Shown: positions 22,561 through 35,980, numbered from the stretch's first letter. The stretch is 64,000 nt of DNA from Ipomoea triloba (GCF_003576645.1 NC_044917.1:14781646-14845645), one strand, 5' to 3'. Numbers and translations: made by a program. Notes: generated from the sequence alone by a model not told the origin.

Positions 22561-23945
22561 TTGCACAAAAGAACACACACATAGAGAGAGAAAGAAGTGA
22601 AGGCAGAGAGCAGTCACTATTTACAGTAGACATGCCTTCTGTTTCATTGTCTTCCGGTGATAACATGCACTCCAGACCAGGCGCAGGATACCATGTCTCT
22701 GTCTCTGATTCTCAACATCTATAAAAGATAGTATATTGTGCAAGTAAAATTGCAGACTATGTCTGTTTTGATACCCTGTTTGCTCAGATAAGTTAACATC
22801 TTGCCCAGATCTGATTTTATGGACACCTCACGCGTGCCACATATACTTTAAAAAACAAAAAATTGTATATGAAGCCAGTAGATACCAAACAATTTCTCAG
22901 ATATCATCCACCAATAATTTGTCCAATTGTCCCCAAGAAAAAAAAATGATAAATGGACTCGGTAAAATTTTGGCGTGGAAGTAAGTGGCTAAGGCCTTAA
23001 AGGAATAGTGAACCTCAAAACAATCTATGTGCTATAAGGGTTATTGAAAGAAAATGGATACTTTTTTTTTTTTGGGGAAGGGGGAAGGGGTGGGGTGCTT
23101 TTGCACTATGGGAAGCAAGTAGTGGATCCAAAGCAAATGGGAAATGGCCTTTAGGCATCTTGAGTAGGACCCTGGAGTGGTAGTAGCCATTCAAGCTTTT
23201 ATGCAAATTGCAAAAGTTGGGAAACCATTCCAACAATGACCAAATGATTGTCCAGTGACCAACAAAATTCATCATTACTTGCCCCATACTTTTGCATAAA
23301 ATTGTGACCCATCTCAAGTTTTTCTTTTCTTTTTGTTTTAGATGACGAGGGAAACTCCGCAACCCTTTCAGGTGTAGATAAACCCCACCTTGTGACTGTA
23401 ACTGATAAAGAACCTCAAGGAAATAAATCAACTTAGGTTACCCATAACTGACCAGCTCAAACCAACTTGTGAGTTGTGACCTTGTAGTTATAAGTGTAAA
23501 TCTCTTATTATCTTGGCTGGAGTTACCTTACTTTTCCAATTTTCTTTTTTTATGGCTTTTGGTGATTGGGTGGGGAGGCAGGTACTAGACATGGACCTGA
23601 TAGGCATCAAATCCCAACATAAAACAACAGTTAGCAGGTCGCAGAATTGGTTCTTGGTGGGTCTGAAGGATCAGCCATTCCAGAAACATGTGCTAGTGCC
23701 TCATGCCACCAGTTCATTGCATTCCACTATATGAGAAATATTCGATGCACCATTAGACAAGTTTTTAATCAAGCGTAATAATTACAGAAACATATGGACA
23801 TAATTCAGGATACAAATTGAACTAAAGTCCAAATATGACGGGAGGGATTAGCCAAGAGCCTTCTGTACATATCAGAAGAGAGAAGATCTAATTGAAATGA
23901 GCCAAGGAGTGCTTGCCTAGAGCTCCAGAATTGAAGGTCCTAAAG
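22561..23945. other. Intergenic, no gene seen
   Basis: A frame of 138 codons on the - strand (23015-23431) was considered and not accepted; it has no recognisable domain. The right end holds the Dr1 gene's 3' UTR. Confidence 0.4.
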
Positions 23946-26900
23946 TTAGCTGTTTGTGTTTTGTTCGGGCTCAGATTGTTTTGGAACTGTAATGCCATTA
24001 TTCATCCTTGCCCGTGCCTCAGCAAACATCCTCTGTTGCGCAGCCAATGCTTCTTCTTCGGTCATTTCAACTACGTTGCTCCATTTCCCGCCCCTAACTG
24101 AGTCCTGCTGAAAGCATAGAGACCCAACCGTCATAAAAAACTTGTGAAAAATGAGAACAGTGTCTCAAAAGACAGATCGGTACACTCTCAGTTTCAAACA
24201 ATCCACGTAAAGATTAAAATTTATATGTTTATTCAATTGTCTAGATTTCCCATTAAAGAAAATCAAAGAGGCAACTAGAATAACTACCATGGTTTCAAAT
24301 TTGTGCTGTTCATATGCTGCATAAACTTCTTCAATATACTCCCCAAAGCCAAGGACCTGACAGATTGTGATAAAAGTAAAAAAGGCATAATCAACAAAGT
24401 ATGGCAGAAAAGAGATCTCAGATGAGCTTAGAAGGTGCCAGTCTGCCAGATAATTGTGTGAAAAACAATATAATGAAGTTCACAATATCAATTTGATGTC
24501 CATAATCTAAAATGGAAACTTGATTTGTTGCTTACAAGAAAATGCACAGAAACTGAAAAGCCCAATCTGAATTAATATATATTTCTACTGCATCAATAGT
24601 CTTTGTATCACCAATATCAATCCAAAAATCAAATGCAAAAGTAACAAGATGAAAATAAATTACAAAACCATGATGCAACTAACAATTTTCTGCCAAGGTG
24701 TTAGAGAACAATACACACTTCTACACTGTTGGTGTGAATAAATGACAAACTTGAGAAGAATTAAACTAAAGCAGATTGTTTGATGAAGAATGCCAAGTAC
24801 ATGTGACATTCAACAAGAGGCAGACAGAAAAACGCCACCAGCATGTGCCAAGTATAACATTAGCTCAGTATAGAAAGTTAGCTAGGTCATCTTTCATCTA
24901 TACCACATGATATAAATCAAAGTTGTCCAAACAGTTTAGTATCAGTCAATTACCTCTAGAGCCTTGAGTACATGTTCTGGTGCAATTGTTCGTTTATCCT
25001 CTTTATTACAAACTTCATTAGATTCAGATGATATAAGATTGATAAATTCTGTAATAGAAAAACACAACTTAGAACTTTTCTAAAGAATCACAGAAAAAAT
25101 AATTTATGAAAACTAAAGGAATCAAGTCAAACAAATAAAATACTAATTGAAGCGTGCAATTTAAAGGTATCAATATATATGGCCTTTCCAGCCCCCCGAG
25201 AAGGGAAAGCACACACTAATCAGCAGAACAAAAATGAACCTAAGGCTCTTAATAGCTGATACAGAAGCATGATCCCCAACAAATATAATACTCAGAGTCT
25301 GGAAGGCAATGCAAAATATTTTAGACTTCCCTTGCCAATTTATACTTTGACATAAATGAAAATAAATTATTGTTTTGTCTGTCCATAAAATATCAGAGAA
25401 ACACCCTTAGGCAAACAAATCTGCTGTACAAGATGCTTGCATAAATATCTTTTGGGCTGCTGAAGCAGACCATATACAAATATCTAAATGCCCACTACTC
25501 ACCTACACAACATTCAATCAAAAGATCTTGACAATCTCGGGCAACACGAACATCTGGGGGAAGCATCTCTTTAATAATTTTTGTCATAGTTGCTGCACAA
25601 GAAACCACAGGAAGCATTAGTAAAGTAATAGAGTAAACCAACATAACAACCAACGAAAGCTAATAATTAAAAGGTATTCACAAGTTTAAAGTATGACACC
25701 AAAAGACGACCAGTATAATTTTACACCTGTTGTCTATGTCTACCCATAACCAGCCCTGGTTGTAGTCTTATAGAAGTTACAGAGAAGTACTGATTAATTT
25801 GTTGGGTTATCATAACTAGACATAAAGATCAAATATGTTGCAAGTGCAACATGCTAAAAAAATGAAACTATTTATTTCTAAACTCTAGTCAAATAAACAC
25901 TGTCCTCGCCTTTCTAATTATCTAATATGTTCAAAGTAAATGTTCATCTGCAACACAAATGTATTTATAAATTATAATTGGAAAATTGTACAGTATTTAA
26001 AGCATATTGGCCCAGTAGGAAACCCTGAAGTTGCAAACAAAATGTCAATATGCCCACCAAACACAAAGAAAGCATTAATGCCATGGGCCTGCTTAGTTAC
26101 ATAAAATATTTCTATTCAGTCTCCAATTTTCTCAAAATTTTCAAATTCATTTTTATTTTCCAATTTATAAAACATGAAGTTATTTGAAATGCAATAACTT
26201 TATTCATACAAAAGTACCAATGCAAGTGGTAGATGGCAACGGAGTTGAGCAATGATCGGCATCAAGTCAGATCAGGCCAAAAATAACATTGAGCTTTATG
26301 CTATTTTTGTGTATCAGAAATTTTGGATAACCTAAAAGTGTCTATAAAAATTGGGTCAAATATAAATTTGAACTTCATGTTATTAAATTTTTTTATCAGG
26401 TTCCCATACTTGATTTTGTATTGTCCATATAATGCATATCCAACCCCTTGTAGATTTGTAGTGCATCGTACAAATCAGACACATCAATCAGCACCAAATA
26501 GTGGTAAAAAGATTCATAATGAGAGATGGTGAAAGGGTGCTAGACAAATATAGATGTTGAATAGTTAGCAATAATAAATGTGGTGGTAAGTAAAAGTGGA
26601 TAATTGTTGTAGACCAACAAAAAAAGTAGTGGTCCATATAAGTAAGCAATGGTTGTAATAGGGGAGGGGTTGTGGTGGTCGGGCAGGTAGGTGGAAAATA
26701 TTGAAAATTAATGATTATTTGTTTTCTAATTTTAAAAATAATTCATTTGGAAAAAAGACTGCTGTCCCTTTACAACTTTGTAGTTACAGGCAAGCTTCTT
26801 AATACTATAGCTCCAAACTCGAAACAGATTCAGGAAGATATTCTGATTCAGAAAAAGAAGAAAAAATGCATCACAGCTCCAGCCAACAGAAAACATGTTT

Positions 26901-27532
26901 GCAAATTCTGAGTGGTGGCGGTGCTGGATACAAATTATTTGTTTCCTATGAAATACTTGATATTCCCATTTTCGACTTTGATTATCAATGTAGTCATAAT
27001 TTGTACACCCATTGAGTAGACTCCACCAAACACCATAACATTCTGTTCACTCATCGATATACAATTCAATTCAATTTTTCATATGAGATTCCTCTCTATC
27101 CCTGCCCTCCTTGCTTCAGACATCACCCTCTGGCGGGACATCATTTCCAAAACACACTACTCTATTGAAAGTTCCAAAAAAAAAAAAAAGTAACATTACT
27201 TTCAGCTTAATTAACCTGTCATGTATGCATCAATGCTGATTTGAATTTTATTTAATTATTTACATATCAATCAGATCAAAACCTCACCAGCCAAGCCAAG
27301 CCAAGCCACCCACAAATAATAATAACAACAACAACAACAACAACAACAACATTTAAGAAAAAAAAACAATGATTGAATCATAAAATGAGAAAAATGGCAG
27401 ATAACTAGAAAAACAACAAAATTTAAACACAAACTCAAATTCACAGCAAAAGTAAACAAATAAATGGAAACACATACCTTTGGGAAGCGAAGCATCCTCT
27501 TTCGCTCTCCCAACGATGTCCATAGGCTCCAT
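23946..27532 (-). CDS. DR1: NC2-beta / Dr1 transcriptional repressor subunit
   Basis: Five coding exons on the - strand close in frame to 156 residues: 27478-27532, 25503-25592, 24954-25048, 24288-24356, 23946-24107. The protein starts MEPMDIVGRAKEDASLPK, followed by an H2B-like histone fold (KIIKEMLPPDVRVARD, LLIECCVEFINLISSE, KRTIAPEHVLKAL) and a C-terminal tail with MTEEEALAAQQRMFAE. Dr1 pairs with DRAP1/NC2-alpha, binds TBP on DNA and blocks entry of TFIIA and TFIIB. Plant Dr1 homologues are about 155-160 residues and carry the same AQQRMFAEARARMN tail. The first intron is long (about 1.9 kb). All splice sites are GT-AG. It looks fully functional. Confidence 0.95.
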
Positions 27533-27557
27533 TTTCGAGCTTCAGAGCCAAATCAAC

Positions 27558-27850
27558 TCTGCATCTCAAAATCAAGGCCATACAGATATATTAATTAGCA
27601 TAATTATGGATATATAAAACGGTGATAATATAAAGTAAGCTTAGGACACAACTTTAAATCTTTTTGTTTTTTTTTTTTTGAATAAACGCACGCAGGTAAC
27701 ATATATGTATACATTCTTACCTGACGAAGCGGGGCAGATCGGAGGGCAGGGATGAGAATGTGAATTGAGACGCGAATCAGCCGACCGGAAGGGACCGGGA
27801 AGGTGACAAAGTAGGCGAAGGTGCTCGTAGACGGTGGTGGTTCATGGTGG

Positions 27851-27881
<31 letters not shown>

Positions 27882-27960
27882 ATGTAGAAGAAGAGTTCCG
27901 CAGGTTGGTAGTGCACAAATTGTCCGAAGCTCGTCGAAAGAGGGATTCTCAACGCGCTGA
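27558..27960 (-). promoter_or_regulatory. Dr1 leader intron and upstream leader
   Basis: On the - strand a donor (GTCAG|GTAAG) at 27721/27720 and an acceptor (ATGCAG|AGTTG) at 27559/27558 define a 162-bp intron in the 5' UTR, 25 bases before the start codon. The upstream leader exon from 27721 contains a (GA) run at 27855-27881. Leader introns often raise expression in plant genes; here that is inference. The transcription start was not located. Confidence 0.5.
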
Positions 27961-28139
27961 AGGACAGGTGTTAGTCCACTGGTCAGAGAGGCGCGGGCCC
28001 GACTCAGGCGGTTAACGATTGGGGCGTGAGATCACTAGCGGAGTAGATGCGTGAGAATTTTGACCAACAGAAATTTTGGAATATCATGTGGTCTAGTGGC
28101 ACCAAGGTGCACTCTCATATGGAATGGGTATATTTGAGT
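27961..28139. other. Intergenic, Dr1 promoter side
   Basis: Mixed-composition sequence upstream of the Dr1 leader. A GTCCACTGGTCAGAGAGG-like phrase near 27973 could be repeat-derived. Nothing else was resolved. Confidence 0.3.
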
Positions 28140-29509
28140 CTCATTGGAGGTTTAGCCTACCGGATCGGCCTATCCCGCTCCCTACTTAGGTAGGGGTAGA
28201 TTTCGAAAATACAAGCTCGCTAAATAGCGGACTTTTTTGGCCCGCCAGATGCCCCCATTCCTTTTATTTTATTATTAGAGAAATAGAGAATAGATAAGAG
28301 AATTAGTCTAACTAGAACCTTAGTCCGCCACAGCTACTCCGTGTCTCTGCCTAACCCTTCATCGCTCAATTGCTCATCGCCACCACCGTCCACCAGCAAC
28401 CTGCCTCCACCATCGGCCACCACCCAACAGCCCTCTTCTGCCACCTGCTACTGGCCACCGCCCACTCACCCTGCCGCACAGCACTGCCAACAGTCAGCAG
28501 TCGCAACTCGCAGCAGAAGCGCCACCTACTCCGCCCAGAACCAGCTGACAACCCTCCACAGCAGTCAGCAAGCAGCTCTCCCTCTCCGGTCATCGTCGCC
28601 TGATCATGGTCTTGTTCAAGGATATCCCATCCTTTCATTCATGCATGGCACGTGATCCTTTGGCAATTTCTATAACTACTGTTGTATCGGAGTCTGCATT
28701 TTCTATTGGTGCACGTGTGTTCACAAAATATAGAAGTTGTATGTTGCCTGAAAAAGTGCAAACTCTAATTTACACTCGTAATTGGTTGCATAATTTCAAT
28801 ATGGGTAAGTTAATTTATAAATTAAAGTCTTATGTTATATTATCTTGATTTTTTTTTAATTTAGTGATTTAATTTTGAACATGTTTTATTTGTTTTATAT
28901 ATAGATGTTGATGATGTTGATGAATTAAAGAGATAAAGGAGACGAATGAGATGATATGAATGAAGATGAATTGAATGATGAAATGTCTAATGTTTGATTA
29001 ATTATGAACTTGTTATTTTAAATTATTCACTTTAAAATTATTGTTATGTTTAATGAACTATTGATATGGACTTTGGACTTTGGAGTTGTGAGTTGTGACT
29101 AGTGTGTTTGATAAACCATGGAGTATTTGGTTAGGTTTGATGAACTATGGACTTTGAACTTTATAATTATTGTTATGTTACTTATGTATAATCAATTATG
29201 ATGAATTATGTTTTCAAAAAAAAAAAATTATGATGAATTATGTGAATGTGAGTTATGCTTAGGTTATTTTAATTATGTTTTATGTGAGTTATGTACTTAC
29301 GTATATGTTATTTTAATTATTTTTGTGTTTACAAATGATAAAATTTAGAAAAGCAATAAATTAACAACTTATGGAAAAAAAGTCTAGCAAGGGCCCGCCT
29401 AACCCACGGGCGGAAGGTGGGGCGGTCTGGGCCAACAAAACCCAGGCCCGCCAAGAAGCGGGTTTTTTTTTGGCCCGTCTCGCCCCGTCAACTCGTATTG
29501 ACAGCTCTA
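28140..29509 (+). mobile_element. hAT transposon remnant
   Basis: The right end, read inward, gives AGAGCTGTCAATACGAG and then GC-rich GGCCC/CCCGC repeats (29390-29500), a terminus typical of many plant hAT elements. The left side also has GGCCCGCCAG-type sequence at about 28238 but no clear terminal repeat. Only the end of a transposase frame remains (28606-28848). The left boundary is approximate, and the target duplication could not be checked. Confidence 0.55.
28606..28848 (+). pseudogene. hAT transposase C-terminal dimerisation domain
   Basis: The frame contains MARDPLAISITTVVSESAFS, RVFTKYRSCMLPE and VQTLIYTRNWLHNF, the conserved hAT C-terminal dimerisation region of RICESLEEPER/DAYSLEEPER-type proteins. 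The BED zinc finger and RNase-H-like catalytic part are missing. The Ser/Pro-rich frame just upstream (28341-28605) has no homology I recognise. Confidence 0.75.
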
Positions 29510-29689
29510 ACACCATCATACTAATTCTAAAAGCAACCACATCAATATAGTTTGTTCATAAATTTTTAGAAGTTAAGTAGGATAGGAAAGAGGAAAAAAA
29601 ACAAGGAAAAAGAGTTGTCAGTAAAAGTACAAATAAAAAAATATTTAGAAATAAAAAGGAAAATGCTATGGTTAATAATGAATAATAAG
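29510..29689. other. Short intergenic spacer
   Basis: AT-rich sequence between the hAT end and the next repeat; nothing recognised. Confidence 0.4.
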
Positions 29690-29998
29690 TAACAGTATAG
29701 ATATAGAAGTATAGATAAGTATTTGAGTTATTATTATTGGTGTAAATAATAATTAATAAATTATTATTTCCTTATAACATTATGTAGAATTTCCAAGGAA
29801 TTTTATCATTTATTATGTAGAATTTGTTTATATTATTTTCACAATTATAATGGTTTAATTATTTTCATAATTCGGTAATTAAATTTTGTTACCAACTAAG
29901 TTTTATTAATTTTTTACCAATTAATTAATAATATTAGTTTGGCTATAAAAGTTGAAGGAGATGATTTTACTTTTATTAATAGTATAGAGTATAGATAT
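29690..29998 (-). repeat. Helitron-like dispersed repeat, copy 2
   Basis: On the - strand it starts TATCTATACTCTATACTATT followed by AATAAAAGTAAAATC and continues with AACTTTTATAGCC, AATTAATTGGTAAAAA, and AATAATTTATTAATTATT. It is the same repeat as 8868-9260 and 35215-35550. The inner end at about 29690 reads AGATATAGAAGTATAGATAAGTA in all - strand copies. Confidence 0.5.
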
Positions 29999-30099
29999 AA
30001 ATTACTTTTCCTTTTCCTTTCCTTTCCCCAATATTATTATTAATTATTTTTTGTTTCTTCCTGTGAGTTTATGATTACCTTCACTAAAAGGCCTTTTTT

Positions 30100-30345
30100 T
30101 TTTTTTTTTTTTTCCAAAAGGTTGAATCTCCAACCTCAAGGGTCCCCACGCTTCAATCCGACACATCTGGAAGGATATAGATCATGATAACTTAGCGGAA
30201 TACAGAGACTAGGCTTTTACTTACTGCGCACAAGGAACCCTTCACTTTGAGACGTTGCTCCCATACTGCTGATGAGACTTGACCCTTAGTTTTTCTTTTC
30301 AAACTTTACCCTTATGACCAACTGAGCTATCTATGCGGGCAAAAC
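30100..30345 (-). repeat. tRNA-derived SINE, reverse orientation
   Basis: Read on the - strand it begins GCCCGCATAGATAGCTCAGTTGG, a tRNA-like head with an A box (TAGCTCAGTTGG), and ends about 220 bp later with AGATTCAACCTTTTGG and an A-run (the T-run at 30097-30114 on the + strand). It shares its body with 11785-11960. Target duplications were not found. Confidence 0.6.
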
Positions 30346-30559
30346 GTCCCATTTTTACATGCAAATCTGTTGTATCATGCCACCTGCAATAATCCCAAAG
30401 GAACAGCTTAAGGGATCTCTAGAAAGAAGCTAGAGCAAATTTCTAATCAAAATGGAAGACATCTCCTTTCCTTTGTAATGGAAACGTGTTGTAGTTTCTT
30501 TGAAGGAGAGCAGCAGGTACAGACTTCCATCAACTTCAGCAAAACTACAAAATTGCCAC

Positions 30560-31735
30560 TGCCCCTTCAACAAATATTATTAGTGGGCTTCCAACCAATA
30601 TACTAGACCACATATTGGGATTCTTACCAATTGAAGATGCTGCTAAAATGGCTGTTCTATCTACCATCTGGAGAGATGTTTGGTCCAATCTTACCCAACT
30701 CAACTTTGATTACCACTTCTTTGATTATATACTAAAGAAGCATTTACCCCTTTCTAGATGGGGATCTGGAGTTTTGTACGTAATTAACAAAGTTCTTCTC
30801 CAACACAATGGATCTATTCGGAAGTTTGTTCTCCATCTTGATGTCAATCTTATTATAAGTAATATGCCTCAATCTCATGAAGTTGATCAATTGTTATTTT
30901 TAGCCACACAGAAAGGTGTTGAAGAAATCTACTTTAGTTCCTTACCAAATCGTTATTACAAGTTGCCAAATTGCATATTCTCTTGTTTAACTCTCAAGAG
31001 ATTGCATCTTTCTGCTGTCGTTGTTGATGAAATCAATTTCCCTCGCAATCGTTGCATATTTCCAAATGTTCTTTCACTTTTTTTTTGAAGGCGTTGAGTT
31101 TGTTCTTACAAATCTTCAAGATGCTCTTAATCTTCCCTCACTAGAGACTTTATCATTTCTCATGTGCCGAAACATGTGTCATTTTAACCTTATTGCTCCA
31201 AAATTGTGTATTTTAACAATCCTGTCTGATGTGCACGACAAGTTTCTCCCGATTAATTTGGATTTGAGATCTATTTGTACTCTTGATTTTGAAAGTCCTC
31301 ACCAGGTAATTTGACCGACAATTTCGTTTCTGTTTTTTTAATGGTTTAATTTATAATTATTTTAAGTAATTAATCTTACTTTCTTTCTATTTGATTTCCA
31401 AGAAAATTGTTAGAAGAATTTTCCAGGATGGAATTTCCACAACTAAATGTGGAATACTTAAACTGTAGTGTTTCCCAATTTGCCCATTTGTTCATTTGCT
31501 ACAACAATGTCGCAAGTTATGCAAACTTGATATCGATTTATTATCGGTAATCTTCATTTGTATGCATAAATTGTTCATCTTCATTTGTATGCATAAATTG
31601 TTCATTGTTTTATTGATTCATTCATATTTTGGTTGTTTATGTCTTGTCTTGTCTTTAGATGTCTAAACATGAAGAGGCCTTGTGGGAGCTCTTCTCATAT
31701 CTTTAGACAAATCAAACAAAAGATATACTTCATGT
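30560..31735 (+). pseudogene. F-box/FBD/LRR protein gene, broken
   Basis: The frame at 30573-31088 reads SGLPTNILDHILGFLPIEDA and AVLSTIWRDVW, a clear F-box, and then leucine-rich sequence (KLPNCIFSCLTLKRLHLS). Plant proteins of this type (At1g13570-like) act as substrate receptors of SCF ubiquitin ligases. The frame breaks at a T8 run (31078-31085); leucine-rich homology resumes in another frame (LTNLQDALNLPSLETLSF). Donor-like AG|GTAATTTG at 31305 and further stop-ridden exons follow to about 31735. No start codon is in frame before the F-box: TGA lies upstream. The broken frame could partly be a homopolymer sequencing error, but the missing start and later stops favour a pseudogene. Confidence 0.72.
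31553..31608. repeat. Tandem duplication of about 27 bp
   Basis: TTCATTTGTATGCATAAATTGTTCATC occurs twice in a row inside the F-box pseudogene, in what would be an intron. Confidence 0.8.
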
Positions 31736-33123
31736 CTTGAAGCTTGACTCATCATTTAGAGGGTTATCGTGTGAAATCCTTTTCATTAAGGCGCTACTTC
31801 TAGTTTTTCAGCACTTGAAGAGATTTTCATTGTTCGTCATCATCAAACGTTTTTCAAAATGTACTACAAATTAAATTTGGAGTGATGACTAATTAAGTGA
31901 GAGCCAATAATCATATTATTAGGGTCCAATTAAGCATATAATATAAAACATAAATATTCGACATTTAAATATATAGTTTCATGATATACATAACATATAC
32001 TCCGTAATATATAGATTCATGATATCCAATTTTTACTTTTTAAAATTAAACTAGTATTTTCGCCTAAATTATAACATCGAATATTATATAGTGCAATTGA
32101 TGAAATTATGTTGGGTCAATTATGTTTTATGATAAAATTATAGCAAATAATTGTTCAATTACCTGATGCACGGATATAAAATTTTTATTATATATTTAGA
32201 TAATAAAAATAAAGATGAATTTATAAAAAAAATCTAATACTGAACGTGTACATTTATTTGATTATTATTATTATTATAAGATTAGTGTAAAAGTATCACT
32301 CAATTAATTGAATAACATATGACTTGTTTGTCTACAATTATTTTAAAAAGATCGATATGTAATATGACTTATGTAATTATATTATTACTAAAATAAATAT
32401 GGGGAAAATGAGAAATAATTTAATAATTATTATTATAAAAATAAATTCAACGGCCAATGTTTAGCTTAATTACCAGTAATTATTAGGTAATTATTATTAG
32501 TCAATTACACTAATATATGTGCAATTATACTTTTATACCTTAAGTATATTCATTTTCACCATATCGCATTTAGTTTTCTCTTCCTCCTCTATATTTGAAT
32601 AAATTAATTGTAATTACTATAAATAAAAAAAAAACTAACAGGCCATGTTTAATTGTAATTATATTAATATCTGTGTAATTATTAAATTAATTAACATAAT
32701 AATTATTAGTCAATTATACTAATATTTGTGTAATTAATTTCTTAGTTACCATAATAATTATTAGGTAACTTAATATTGTGTAATTATACTTTTATATCAT
32801 GTTTAATTGTAATTATATTAATATTCATATAATTAGTAGCTTAATTAGCATAATAGTTATTAGATTTTATATAGTAATAGTTTGGACGAAAAATTGCAAA
32901 AGTAGGATTTTATTTTTATTAGTAGTAAGTATAGATATTGATAGATTTATAATTAAAAAAATTACATTTATAAATTTAAAAAATTAACATTTAAATTTTT
33001 TATGATTAATTTAGTGCATAAGTATATGTATGTATGTATGCATTTTTTTTAAAAAAAATCTAAATATTTATGAACACATATTTTGTTAATTTTATAATTC
33101 TAAATATTTAAATTATATTTCTC

Positions 33124-33158
<35 letters not shown>

Positions 33159-33299
33159 TAAATACATATATACGTACTAATTTTTTTTTTCCGAAATAAT
33201 ATATACATACATATACACAAAAATTTTGTTATAAAAATCATAGGAACATATATACACATATAAATATGGCTATACACACAACTAAATATTTGCATAACT
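31736..33299. other. Extremely AT-rich repeat-laden region
   Basis: 32470-32880 carries several diverged copies of a block with GTAATTATT, GTCAATTA, ACTAATAT, and GTGTAATTA phrases, also seen inverted at 38300-38420. At 32905-32945 the sequence ATTTTATTTTTATTAGTAGTAAGTATAGATA is another Helitron-like terminus on the - strand. An AT/AC microsatellite lies at 33128-33160. No gene was found. Confidence 0.4.
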
Positions 33300-34491
33300 T
33301 TACACTATAATCATCCATCAAAGTTTCCAAATAAACATAATAAATCTCTACAAGAGATAATTCATACTATATAAAAAAAAAAAAAAAGTTCATGCTTCAA
33401 GAATTCATATATGAATACCATAACTTACAAAAATCATCATTTCCTTATCATACACCTAAACATTCAAGGGCAAAGCATGATACTAAAAATCCACCTACTT
33501 GAATGGCTTCCTTCAATTTTTCTTCTAAATTACTGAAGGCAAATTCCTCTCCTTCTACCATCATCATCCAACAACCAACACAATAATATATACACATATA
33601 AGCATATAACAAAATCATATAAAGGCTTCTACTTCTAAAACTACCCAAAAGAGATAACTAAAAGGACTAGACACTTACTACTTGAGACTTGAGAGCTTGT
33701 GATCCAACACTTGAGAAACAAGAACAAGAAGAAGATTTTTTTTTTCTTTGGGGAAATTTCGGCAATGGCCGGGGAGGGGAAGCAGAAAGATGCAGATTTT
33801 TTTTATTTTTTTTCCCACTTCTACTACACTTAAGCTTATTAAAAGGTGGTCAATTGGTCAGTTGGACATTTAGACTTTCTAGGTTGGGAAGACTTAATGA
33901 AGAAAATGCAAAAAGGGGTTAGAAGACTAGGCTGCACATTAATCATGTACAAACAAGATCAATTAAAGAGATAGGGATGGCTGCTTGTTGCCCCCCTAAT
34001 AATGCCTAATGCATTAATGAAGAATCAGGAGAGATTGACTGGCAGTAGATTCCGAAATTTATTGAGAAATTTGAGTAAGGTAAAATGGTTTCATTTTTTC
34101 TAGATATGTATTTCAATAAGTCTAGAATCTACATAAAAAATTTCATAACAATCCAAGTAGTATAAGTATGGTTTTCGAATTTTTTTTTCCAAAATTGATC
34201 CAGAGAGAACAAAATTCCGGACAGCACACTGCCAAGGGCAAAAATGTAATTTTCTGTATTTACTCGAAGATCAAAATGACTCAAAATTTTTATGGATATC
34301 AAGTAATATAAGTTGAGGTCCTCTAATAAAAATTTCAAGTAAAAAGGAGTTCAGAAAGTATTTTTACCGAATAAATCTTTTGGACTGCGCCAAGCTGAAA
34401 TTTTCTAGAAAGAAATGGTTAGAAACAATTTTGGCTAAAAAAAATATTTTGTAACAAAAATGGTGACGAAATTTTCGGGATATCACAGTGT
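33300..34491 (-). repeat. Possible solo LTR (Ty3-type), reverse orientation
   Basis: On the - strand the segment opens TGTGATATCCCGAAAATTTCG at 34491, a start seen in many plant Ty3 chromovirus-like LTRs, and runs through long non-coding sequence with a Leu/Ser-poor, pyrimidine-rich part (CTTCCCCTCCCCGGCCATTGCC, reverse of 33760-33785). No internal domain, primer site or second LTR was seen, so a solo LTR is the simplest reading. The right boundary is clear; the other end near 33300 is a guess. Confidence 0.35.
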
Positions 34492-35139
34492 AATAATAAA
34501 ATTATTAGATAGGGTTTTTATAATTAAGGTATAAATTAATTAAATTGAAATTATTAAAAATAATGTGTGCACAATACAAAATAAATTATACTTGCCTTAA
34601 TAATTAATTATTAATAAATACCTAATTTAAATTTACAATATTAATAGTTATTTATGAGAATTATTAGGCATTCAAAAAAAGGGATAAAAAAAAGAATAAG
34701 AAGAGGAAAACATATAAAAGATGCCATACAATATCTTACATAAGGCAAATTAATATAAAATTTAATAATTATGGCGACTTCCCGACAATTAATTATCATA
34801 AAGTGATATTGTAATATGATTTAGACAATTATACTATTATTAAAGTAAATATAGAAAAAAAAAGAGAAATAATTTAAAAAGTAAATATAGTGTCAACTAT
34901 TATATAATAATGCATATTACATGTCAATTTATAAAGTTGTAAAATGATTTTTTACTGGGCAATGGAAGAAGGGAATGAGAGAGTCACCAGCATGGAATGA
35001 GGAGAGAGGAGTGTGAAGAACGTATTTATAGGTAGAGAATGTAAGAATTATAAATTTCTATAATTTTTCAAAAGGAAAGGGTAATTAATTTTTTTAAAGT
35101 TTTTAAATAATTTTCAGTCAGTTAGTATATCCTTTTTCT
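34492..35139. other. AT-rich, no gene seen
   Basis: AT-rich. 35025-35090 (TATTTATAGGTAGAGAATGT…TTTTCAAAAGGAAAG) reappears at 50725-50790 and belongs to the dispersed Helitron-like repeats. Confidence 0.35.
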
Positions 35140-35550
35140 TTTCCAATTTGCCTAGTTTTCTTTTTCATTTTATCTTTACTATTGTTTGGGCAGGAATTTC
35201 ACTGATTTTATTTTTATTAATAGTAGTATAGATATAGAAGTATAGATAAGTATTCGAATGATTATTATTGGTGTAAATAATAATTAATAAATTATTATTT
35301 CTTATAAAATTATGCATAATTTTTAAAGAATTTTCTTATTTATTTAGCAGAATTTCTTTCAATTATTCACACAATTATAATGACTTAATTATTCTCAGAA
35401 TTTTGGAAATAATTTTTTTTACCAATTAAGCTTTAGTAAATTTTTACCAATTAATTAATAATATTAGCTTGGGTGGGAAAGTTGAAGGAGAGGATTTTAC
35501 TTTTTTTTTCTTTTGAAAACGGATTTTACTTTTATTAATAGTATTGATTG
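35140..35550 (-). repeat. Helitron-like dispersed repeat, copy 3
   Basis: On the - strand two successive starts are seen (TACTATTAATAAAAGTAAAATCC at about 35545 and TACTATTAATAAAAATAAAATC at about 35228), in the same order and spacing as in copy 1 at 8868-9345. A T-rich duplication around 35497-35540 (GATTTTACTTTT repeated) interrupts the outer start. Confidence 0.5.
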
Positions 35551-35973
35551 ATTGATTAATTAAAAGAGTGTTACTCCGAACTTTACACTTTTAGTCAAAT
35601 TTTAGTTAGACAACTAAAATAAAAAATTTATTTATTTATTTACTAATAAAGTAGAACTATTCAACAAGAAATTAATTTATAATGAATTGCTATTATTTCT
35701 AATTAATTAAAGTTAATTTATAATTTATTACTATTTAGTTCTCTCTTCTTTTTTTTTTTGAGTACTACGGGTTCTATTATTACACCAACATTTTTTTAGT
35801 TCCCGTTAAGGATAACGAGACTAACTTTATTGGCTTTTATTAGGTTTGTATATATATTACATATGGTTTTTAAATAATGTTATTCTATAGCAACTACAAT
35901 ATTGTAAAAAAAAAATTAACATATTTATACACACACACAAATATTAAGTAGAACTTGCATCAGAGGAAAAGAT
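35551..35973. other. AT-rich intergenic
   Basis: No gene or clear element. Short poly-T and AC runs only. Confidence 0.35.
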
Positions 35974-35980
35974 TATATAA

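Noticed and set aside
23015..23431. 138-codon frame on the - strand
   Set aside because: No domain, no splice context and biased composition; probably chance.
28341..28655. Pro/Ser-rich frames on both strands
   Set aside because: Low-complexity translation next to the hAT remnant; no recognisable protein. It could be hAT-derived but cannot be supported.
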